The translations under genes and the position numbers were made by a program. A stretch of 64,000 bases of DNA from Excoecaria cochinchinensis (Eukaryota; Streptophyta; Magnoliopsida; Malpighiales; Euphorbiaceae): positions 10,307,501 through 10,371,500 of the forward strand of contig CANTUQ010000112.1 in assembly GCA_947683425.1 (NCBI GenBank). Direction: 5' to 3'. This document shows positions 55,931-64,000 of this stretch, piece by piece (position 1 is the first letter of the stretch; the number at the start of each line of letters is the position of its first letter). Below the pieces are notes generated by a model. The model saw only the letters and a program-made list of their open reading frames with translations. It ran no database searches and was not told where the DNA came from.

Positions 55931-57331
55931 AAGAATTTCGTCCTCGAAATTCATACCTGTGATAAATAACAGCGGGTGTTGCTCTCGCATAACAGCTTCT
56001 GGTTCCCAGGTTGCCTCTTCTATACCATGATGCTGCCAGAGCACTTTCACAAGTAGTATCTGCTTATTCCGAAGCTGTCTCACTTCCCTTGCTAGAATCG
56101 CTTTTGGCTTCTCATCATAAGTGAAGTCCGACTGAACTTCCACCTCTTGCACAGGTAACACATGAGATTCATCTGACCTGTATCTTCTCAACATGGACAC
56201 ATGAAACACATAATGAAGCTTGGTTAACGCCGGAGGCAATGCCAATCGATATGCTACGGAGCCCACTCTTTCCAGAACTTCATATGGTCCAATAAATCTC
56301 GGACTCAATTTTCCTTTCTTGCCAAATCTCAGTACCTTCCTCCAAGGAGATACTTTCAGAAACACTTTGTCACCCACTTCAAATTCAATATCTCTTCACT
56401 TTAAATCCGCATAGGACTTTTGTCTATCACTAGCTGCCTTTAATCTTTGCTGAATAAGTCTTGCCTTCTCTTCTGTATCGCGAACCAAATCTGGCCCAAT
56501 GACTCTGCGTTCATTCAATTCCATCCAGCAAATCGGTGTGCGATATTTCCTTCCGTACAAGACTTCATATGGTGCCATGCCAATACTAGTCTGATAACTG
56601 TTGTTATAAGCAAATTCCATAAGTGGAAGATACTTATCCCAATTCTTAGAGAAATCCAAAACACACGCTCGCATCAAATCTTCTAGAACCTGGATAATTC
56701 TTTCCGATTGTCCGTCGGTTTGCGGGTGGAAAGCAGTACTGAAGTTCAATTTCGTACCCAAGGCAACTTGTAGACTCTTCTAAAACTTAGAAGTAAATCT
56801 GGGATCCCTATCAGAGACAATAGATAAGGGTACACCGTGCAACCAAACAATGTCTTTCACATACAATTCTGCCAACCTTTCCATAGAGTAATTCATCTGA
56901 ACTAGTATAAAATGAGCCAATTTCGAGAACCTGTCCACGATAACCCATACTGCATCTTGTTGTCTTGAGGTCAGAGGCAATCCAGAAATAAAATCCATTG
57001 TGATGTTATCCCATTTCCATTGTGGAATAGGGAGTGGATTCAACATTCCTTGTGGGACTTGATGTTCCGCCTTAACTTGCTGGCATACCAAGCACTTGGA
57101 TACATATTCCACTATATCTTTCTTCATACCGGGCCACCAATACAACTGTTTCAGATCCTGGTACATCTTGTTTCCACCTGGGTGTATAGTGAAAACTATA
57201 TTATGGGCTTCATGCATCAATCTTTTCTTCAACCCTTTATCATCTACCACACATATCCTGTTCTTATGTAACAACACTCCATGCTCATTCACTGAATAAT
57301 CAGTCTTATCATCAGTACCGACTGACTGCAA
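55928..57331 (-). pseudogene. pol: Chromovirus integrase with chromodomain, element G
   Basis: Zinc-binding part with HEAHNIVFTIHPGGNKMY and CLVCQQVKAEHQ; core with WDNITMDFISGLP, SIVSDRDPRFTSKF and HPQTDGQSERIIQVLED (D-D-E intact). The GPY/F module SPRFIGPYEVLERVG and chromodomain ILAREVRQLRNKQILLVKV with EEATWEPEAV follow. Stops at 56780 (Trp to TAG) and 56396 (Arg to TGA) leave three in-frame pieces. The stop before 57331 is Gln to TAG. Confidence 0.94.
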
Positions 57332-57337
57332 AATCTG

Positions 57338-58598
57338 CTATAACCTTGCATCATTCCTCTGTACAACTATTAATTCATCTCTTAAGATCGATCTCGCTTT
57401 CAACTGTGCTAGCAAAGCTCCATCTGAAGAGATTCTCCACTTAATCTGCTTTAACTGTAATGCCGAAATAGACTTCCTGCTCAATGCATCCGCCACTACA
57501 TTAGCTTTTCCCGGGTGATAATCCACAATACAATCATAATCTTTAAGCAGCTCGAGCCATCTTCGCTGTCTCAGATTCAATTCTTTCTGTGTAAGCAGAT
57601 ATTTCAAACTCTTGTGATCGGTGTAAATTCTACACTTCTCACCATACAGGTAATGTCGCCAAATCTTTAAAGCGAACACTACTGCCACCATTTCCAAGTC
57701 ATGAGTTGGATAATTCTGCTCATGCGGTTTTAATTGCCTTGATGCATACGCTACCACCTTTCCATCTTGCATCAATACACAACCCAACCCTATACCCAAA
57801 GCATCAGTGTATAGAATATACTCTTTACTAGTCATAGGCTGTGTAAGAATTGGTGCTTCGACTAGCATCCTCTTTAACTGGTCAAAACTCTGCTGACATT
57901 TTTCTGACCATTCATACTTAACTCCCTTTCATAGTAACCTTGTCAGTGGGGAAGCTATCACCTAGAACCCTTTCACAAACCACCTATAGTATCCAGCCAA
58001 CCCCAAGAAACTACAAATTTCAAGCACATTCTTAGGTGGCTTCCAATTCACAATCACTTCTATTTTAGCCGGATCCACCTTAATACCTTCGAAAGATATC
58101 ACATGACCCAAAAAAGATACCTCTCGCAACTAAAGATCGCATTTACTCAGTTTGGCATACAACTGATGTTCCTGCAATGTCTGAAGCACAATTCTCAAAT
58201 GCTGCTCATGCTCCGTTTCATTCCTTGAGTAAACTAGAATATCATCTATAAACACTATCACAAATTGATCAAAATATGGTCTAAACACCCGTTTCATCAA
58301 ATCCATAAATGCAGCAGGCGCATTAGTCAACCCAAAAGGCATCACCAGAAACTCATAATACCTATATCGGGTTCTAAATGCAGTTTTGGGTATATCTTCT
58401 TTCTTTACATGCAATTGATAATACCCAGAACGCAAATCAATCTTTGAGAACACACCTGCTCCTCTTAACTGATCAAACAAGTCCTCAATTGGCGGTAAAG
58501 GATACCGGTTCTTTACTGTCACTTTGTTCAGTTGCCGATAGTCTATACACATTCGCATTGTACCATCCTTCTTCTTTACAAATAAGACCGGTGCTCCC
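57338..58598 (-). pseudogene. pol: Chromovirus RT and RNase H, element G
   Basis: RT motifs RMCIDYRQLNKVTVKNRYPLP, GVFSKIDLRSGYYQL, LVMPFGLTNAPAAFMDL and the catalytic box VIVFIDDILVYS, then a stop at 58130 (probably Trp, before LREVSFLGH). RNase H (57868-57338) has YTDALGIGLGCVLMQDG and YTDHKSLKYLLTQKELN. All segments share one frame with integrase. At least two more stops lie between 58129 and 57869, including an Arg to TGA. Confidence 0.94.
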
Positions 58599-59725
58599 TA
58601 AGGAGAGACATTAGGCCTAATGAACCCTCTGTCTAATAATTCTTGCAACTGTGACTTTAACTCCTTCAATTCAGTCGGAGCCATCCTGTAGGGCGATTTA
58701 GACACCGGCACTGATCCAGATACAATCTCAATGTACAGTTCCACCTCTCTGACTGGTCGTACACCACTCAATTCTTCAGGAAACACATCAGGAAACTCTC
58801 TTACCATAGGTATATCCTGTATTTTCACATGCTCCCTCTTGCTGTCCAACACCAAAGCCAGGTATGCTTCACACCCCTTCCTCATGCATCGATACGCTTG
58901 CATTGCTGAAACCACATCCACGAGGGGATTCGCACAGACTCCCCTTACTATAACTCTATTACCCTTACCATTACTGCGTACCACAATCTTTCTTTTACAC
59001 TTAACCACTGCATTGTACTTAATCAGCCAATCCATTCCCAGTATTACATCAAATTCACCAAAAGGCAACTCAATTGAATCCACTGGGAAAACACTACCCT
59101 GAACTTCTAGTGCACAATTCCTATACACCTTATTCACATTCACACTATTTTCCAAAGGACTAGATACACATATATCATATTTTAAACATTCCGCTTTAGG
59201 AATCTTTTTACATATCTTTTTAGCACACACATACGAATGAGTTGAGCCAGGGTCTATAAGTGCAAACATTTCCACATCATAGAGTAGAAAAGTACCTGCT
59301 ATCACCTTAGGTGCATCTTGATCCTCTCGTGCCTTCATTGTATAAGCCCGCACTGGTGTCGCATTAGGCCTATTCACAATCTCAGAATCTGCTGCACCTC
59401 TGGACTGGCTACCTCTGCCACATCCTCTTCCACTTACTCTATTAATAGAAAGCAAATTTGAACCACCCTTACTCTGCTCTTGTTGATTTCCTATCATCTC
59501 ATAAGCGTTGGGGCAATTAGCAAGAAAATGCTCAGTGCTTCCACATCTAAAACAAGCACCCGTCACTCTCCAGCATTCTCCTCTATGCCTCTTACCACAG
59601 TGAGGACACTCATGTACCTCACTTATGTTACTAGATGCTCCTCTCCCAGAGCCAGATGCTGAAGGAGCGCCACGCTTCTTACCTCTCGCTGCAGAACTGA
59701 ACACTGATTCCGCAGGTGGTGCCAT
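58599..59725 (-). pseudogene. pol: Chromovirus gag C-terminus, protease and RT start, element G
   Basis: Zinc knuckle CFRCGSTEHFLANC (preceded by CPHCGKRHRGEC), an RGRG linker, protease active site FALIDPGSTHSYVC and FDVILGMDWLIKYN, then the RT start FPEELSGVRPVREVE and YRMAPTELKELKSQLQELL. Ends FIRPNVSP at a TAG where a Trp is expected (58598-58600). Confidence 0.94.
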
Positions 59726-60522
59726 AGAAGACTCTCTTGATCTTTTACCCCCATGAGACCCACCTCTATGTGCATTTCTTCTCTATAACCTGTCTCGTTG
59801 AGCTCCCAAGGATCTCTCAGCTCTCATTGCCGCCTGAACTATTCGATAATAACTCACATTCTGCTCAGTAGTCAAGGAAACCAACCATGCCTTGATTTCC
59901 TCATTCAATCCTTCTTCAAACTGCTGACACCAGAACTCCACAGTCAGAACATCTTCGGCGCATACTTGCTCAAACGGCAGAATTCTTTCTCATACTCTGC
60001 CACTGTCATAGCTCTCTATCTTAAATTCAAGAACTGCTTCCAGTTGGCCTCTTTGTGAGCTTTAGTCACAAACTTATTTCTGAACTCTTTTTCGAAGAAC
60101 TCCCAAGTGATAGGATCAGGAAGCATCGGATTCTACAGGACTAGCTTCCACCAGTCGTATGCTACACCCTGAAGCAGCGTCACCACACATTCCACTTGTT
60201 GCCCCAAAAGACACTTGATCTCACCCAAAATCATCTATACCTTTTCCAGCCAGTACTTTGCCTTTTCAGACTCATCCAAACTTGTACCATGGAATTCTTC
60301 AGCCCCATGTTTCCTCAGAGTTTCCAATGGTGCCTGTGGTGCAGTCATGCGTTCCATAACCCTTACCATATCTTACGACATTTTCAATAGGGCTTACATA
60401 GGACCCACTGGAAAATCATTCCCAAAGCTAGCTGGCCGAGACTGACCAGACCCCGTTACTTCTACTTCTCGAGGATTCACACTTTTAGCGGTCTCTTCTC
60501 TGGTATTACGATTAGGATCCAT
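59726..60522 (-). pseudogene. gag: Chromovirus gag, element G
   Basis: ATG at 60522 (MDPNRNTREETAK). Several in-frame stops break the N-terminus and capsid core; words such as WEFFEKEFRNKFV and EYEKEFCRLS-like residues can be read on the minus strand and match the gag of B. At least one frameshift separates it from the zinc-knuckle ORF, because 60522 and 59725 are out of frame. Confidence 0.82.
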
Positions 60523-60616
60523 CGCTACTACACAGATCGAATAAGGACGTCTGCATTAGGTCAACGGTACTAAACACAATCTAACTACCCAATTTTCCAG
60601 AAAAGTCTGAACCTAG

Positions 60617-60629
60617 GCTCTGATACCAC
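60617..60629 (-). other. Primer binding site of G (tRNA-iMet)
   Basis: The minus strand reads TGGTATCAGAGCC four bases after the LTR end, the standard initiator-methionine tRNA site of plant chromoviruses. Confidence 0.92.
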
Positions 60630-60633
60630 AACT

Positions 60634-63215
60634 TGTGACGCCCATTCCCTAACGTCAGACTAGCCTAGCTAATCTAGTTAGAGACAGCCGTACACACACA
60701 AGAGAACACATGCACAACATTATAGAAGCTTGTATAATAAAAATTCATCAACTACCACATTCAATCATGCATCTCATGCCAAAATTCTTATAGTTCATTC
60801 ACCATAACCACACATTCGTCATGCATACTTATATAGCCTTTAGGTTAACACTCTTAGTCACCACGTTATTACAAGCCTTTACATATTTAATACACATATT
60901 AATTATACAAAAAGCTTATACAAAACTCCCAAGATAACAGATTCCAAAACCTACACTAACTACTTCCTATTGTTGACCGTTGATATGTAGGTGCGTCCTT
61001 CAATCACCTCTTGTCCGTACCTACACGGATTAGAGTAAACCCGTGCTAAGCGATAATGCTTAGTGGGGAACACATATATAACAAGTAATTTAACACACAA
61101 ATAAGGTTACCATACACTGCATGCTAGTAATCATGCTTAATTAAATATTACTTCACCCAATACCGTTCCAAGCATAACATTGTTCGTTACTATATAAAAT
61201 CATAAAGCACCAATCACTTATTCACATATTCACATCACATACTATATTGTATCACCATCATTCCCTCTTATTAATTAGTTGGTTAGCCTGCAATTCAAAG
61301 ACGAGAATAATGGGTATCGTATTTGTACAACTCAGGTACTAGAATCGCATTGAGATCTCATTTACGCATTAGTACCCTCAGGTACATAATATCAATCCAC
61401 TTGTAATAAAATCCAGCAAGGATTATTCGCATTGTTTTCGCATTGTGATTCCCATGGAATCAGACACATTTAATGCATGGGGCTGCAGCACTTGACCCTA
61501 TAGGCATGTCTAACTATCCACTACTTGACTCGCAGGCTTAAGTTGTTAAACATTTTATCCATTTCACATTGATCACTTTTCACATCACATATACCGTTGG
61601 CCAACATCACATTCACTTTACACATTCGCATTAGCACATAGCTATTCACTTCACTTGCATACTCAATGTGTTTCCAAACTCATTCTTTCATAGTTAATAA
61701 TCACATATTTGATTGCATTCAAGAATCGTCATGTAGTATGCAAATGTACATTACTTAATACACATATAATACTTACTCATAATGTCCTTCATTTCAGCTT
61801 AAAGCCTTGCGATTTGGAAGTCCACACACGTTAGGGTTATATTGGCAAAAAGGGTAGGTCACGGTCACAACCAATTTGGTTGCCACCGTGACATGTTGAA
61901 GTCCAAAATAGAATACAAATTGAGGGCAGGTCATGGTCACAACCATTTTGGTTGCCACTGTGACATGTTCCCAATTCTCGGCAGAATGCAAGTTGAGGGT
62001 ATGTCACGGTCACAACTAATTTGGTTGCCACCGTGACATATCATGCTTTGCAAAACAGAATGCTACCTTGGGTACCTCACGGTGACAACCATTTTGGTTG
62101 CCACCGTGACATACCCAATTTCATCTAGGCAGAATTGAACTCAAGCAAACCTCACGGTCACAACAAATTTGGTTGTCACCGTGACCCATGCAAGATTTCT
62201 TCAATTCCACATTCAATTCTCATTTCCCTTCAAGGACTTAAAACCCATTTTCCTTGTTAGCAAATAAACCAATTCATCAACCACATACCCAATTGGCACA
62301 TACCTGATTTCCCATCTTGACATTGGCATTCATTTATAGCACAAATCACAATCATTCCCATTATACACATGGCATACATATTCTCAAACAACATTTTCAC
62401 TAAACATATCTCCACAACCAATATATAACCTAGCCATACAATTTCATGCTCAAGGCCATTACTTCTCATACACACATAATTCATACCAAACTCCTATTCA
62501 AGCAACACAATTTTCACAGTTATACAACTAGGCTTTGTTCCCAAACCTTGTCGCCTTAGCTCCTAATCTCGACGAACGCTCGGCTCTCCGATTATGGCTT
62601 TTCCTTTATCCTTCTTCACTTCTTCAGCTAACAAAACCAGTTTAATTTCAGAATTGAACGTAACCATCAATTCTCATTCCAATACCAATTCAAAACCAAG
62701 AAGAAGAGTAGAAGATGAGAATAAGCATTCATAATCACTTACCTCTAAATTTCAACAACATAATTCTTGAGCAACTTAACAACTTGACCTTCTTTACAAG
62801 TATGCAATTTGATTTAGAAACCTAAAGACTACTCTCATAACAAGAGGAGGTAGAAACACAGAAAATAACTTCATCCTCACGAATGGGTCATTTCTCTTCC
62901 TCAAAAGGACACTTGCATGCATAAGGTGGAGGTGGCATACTCACAAGGTGCCACACGGATTCCACTCACAAAACCTGCCTCCACCAACTGATTTCTTACC
63001 TCATTTTATTCTTAATTAATCCATCATTAGATAACCTAATCAGCCCTTAGACCATTCCTAACTTATTCTTATATATATACCAATTGGCCACTAAACTATC
63101 CACTCAACTTTCAATCAAGTCTAGCCTTCATTCCAATTTAGTCCAAACCACACATTCAATTCACACACATGCCAATTCAGATTAATTCTTTTAGGGTACA
63201 TGTCCGGCCATGACA
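60634..63215 (-). repeat. 5' LTR of chromovirus G
   Basis: 2582 bp, from TGTCATGGCCGG (minus-strand start) to GGGCGTCACA. Very similar to the two-part left LTR. The left copy lacks a short duplicated segment present here (CGCATTGTTTTCGCATTGTG near 61427). Contains the palindrome array (61857-62187) and mini-exon module (62742-62547). Confidence 0.95.
61857..62187 (-). repeat. Palindrome array, TCACGGT type (LTR of G, right copy)
   Basis: Same five units and about 73-bp period as at 54557-54887; unit 2 carries C-to-T changes in both arms (TCATGGTCAC and CACTGTGAC). Confidence 0.95.
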
Positions 63216-63220
63216 ATTTT

Positions 63221-63622
63221 GTCCCACTTTTTATCTTTCTTTAGATTGCTTTCTTTACTACTTTCTCTGCTACTTGATTTGCGCTTTATTTTTTTATGCA
63301 TGACAGTGTGAGAAGAGAGATAGAGATTTAAAATTAAAAACCCATTTATAATTAACCAAGGCATTAATAAGAGTAAAGTTCCGAATCTTTCTCTAGTTTA
63401 GACCCCCGAGGTTAGATGAACTTTCCCAATTTCTTGTAAATTGGGTGGCGACTCCAAAATACTTCAAAGGTGCCTAAAGGTTTCATGGGATTAGACGATC
63501 TTTCCAGTGTTCTATTGGAAGGAGGTGTCCAAAATATCTCATGATTGCCCAAAATCAAAAGACGCAAACCCCTCTGGGACCCTAAAAGTAGGTCTTCGGG
63601 AACTGACCGGGCGTGCGTCAAA
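63221..63622 (+). repeat. Tat LTR (right LTR of E), last part
   Basis: Continues the LTR cut at 28096. It contains CCCAATTTCTTGTAAATTGG followed by GTGGCGACTCC (63426-63455), the reverse complement of the GAGTCGCC landmark of the solo Tat LTR, and ends near GGGCGTGCGTCAAA, one base from the expected GCGTCACA. Confidence 0.85.
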
Positions 63623-64000
63623 CACTAGTTGCCCTATAACTGTCCTAAGTCACTATTCATTAGGTCAATTTTACTTTAACATGCAATCACACATTACACC
63701 TTACCATTTGTATTAACTTAACTTCTATAGGTTATTAGGCATGCCATATCACGCAATCACATACTTCTAGACGCATAAAACTAAATATTCCAAAACTAGT
63801 AACAGTCTATTACAAACCAGTAACCAAAACTAAATATAAGTTCATATACAAGCCATAATTTCTTAACATACTTAAAATATTCTAAAATAATTCTTCAGTT
63901 GGCTCCCAAAATATGTGAGGTACGCACTGCTCCACGTCCTAAGGAGTACCTACACGCAGTCAAATAAAACTATGTGCTGAGTATTAAATATGCCCAGTGG
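63623..64000 (-). repeat. Probable chromovirus LTR at window edge
   Basis: Sequence flanking E. 63730-63750 has TTATTAGGCATGCC, and 63935-64000 has GTACCTACACG, GTGCTGAG and CCCAGTGG in the order and spacing of the paired stem-loop region of LTR G (GTACCTACACGG, GTGCTAAGCG, GCTTAGTGG at 61017-61070). It is too short to define ends. Confidence 0.5.

Larger units (their letters stand above)
28097..63215 (-). mobile_element. Tekay/Del-type chromovirus G
   Basis: Ends TGTGACGCCC and CATGACA with ATTTT duplications (28092-28096, 63216-63220). About 9.9 kb once the 25-kb nested insertion in its left LTR is removed. The minus-strand order is LTR, tRNA-iMet primer site, gag, protease, RT, RNase H, integrase, chromodomain, polypurine tract, LTR. 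From zinc knuckle to chromodomain the reading frame is kept, with only in-frame stops. Confidence 0.93.
1..63622. mobile_element. Tat-derived inverted-repeat unit E (outermost element)
   Basis: This is the outermost layer of the nest; its left end lies outside the window. Reading without later insertions, the left part is LTR (1-1065) then a 3'-type region (1066-4455), the middle is a gag-only core on the minus strand (5381-7047), and the right part (7056-8184, 23119-23276, 25750-25991) is the reverse complement of the left 3' region, followed by an LTR (25992-28096 and 63221-63622). The LTR type and 3' region match Tat element C in this window, where the same blocks lie downstream of pol. 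Five insertions interrupt E. No outer TSD can be tested because the left end is missing. It may be one rearranged element or two elements joined head to head. Confidence 0.7.

Noticed and set aside
1..64000. tRNA, rRNA or single-copy host genes
   Set aside because: Nothing with the needed structure or protein signal was seen on either strand by eye; all long frames belong to retrotransposons.

Overview
This window is plant nuclear DNA, most likely from a flowering plant with a repeat-rich genome. I find no host gene. Almost every base is assigned to nested Ty3/gypsy LTR retrotransposons: an Athila, Tat elements with a second (plant-type) RNase H, and Tekay/Del-type chromoviruses with a C-terminal chromodomain and initiator-Met tRNA primer sites. 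Six insertions are fixed by TG...CA ends flanked by 5-bp target site duplications (TSDs) and by exact continuation of the interrupted sequence; a seventh (D, 28971-54215) has matching outer TSDs but an unresolved interior.

Layout. (1) A Tat-derived unit E spans the window start to about 63622. It is built as an inverted repeat: LTR plus 3' region on the left (1-4455, minus), a broken gag-only core (5381-7047, minus), then the same 3' region plus LTR in the opposite direction (7056-28096 and 63221-63622, plus). (2) Inserted into E are: a solo LTR (2267-3919, TSD AACCC); an Athila (8190-23113, TSD CCATT), itself carrying a Tat solo LTR (12868-15763, TSD CCTGT); a chromovirus solo LTR (23277-25744, TSD CTACT); and a minus-strand chromovirus G (28097-63215, TSD ATTTT). 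(3) The left LTR of G is split by a 25-kb insertion (28971-54215, TSD CTATC). That insertion starts with a chromovirus LTR (D) and mostly consists of a minus-strand Tat element C with gag, protease, RT, RNase H, a second RNase H, integrase and an antisense accessory ORF. (4) C is interrupted inside its protease region by a younger plus-strand chromovirus B (39291-49143, TSD ACTAC) whose two LTRs are nearly identical. (5) After E, the last 380 bases look like one more chromovirus LTR.

All coding regions are broken by stops or frameshifts. In G and C most stops read as C-to-T transitions (Trp, Gln and Arg codons turned into stops), as expected of old methylated elements.

The most interesting signals lie in the non-coding parts. 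The LTRs of several families carry arrays of GC-rich imperfect palindromes, each family with its own sequence, at the same relative place in chromovirus LTRs and with roughly 73-bp spacing in three of them. The same chromovirus LTRs share a splice-like layout with a 78/78/78/81-nt mini-exon, two consecutive stem-loops, and a conserved palindrome TTAGGCATGCCTAA. Lineage names rest on motifs read by eye; no database search was run.
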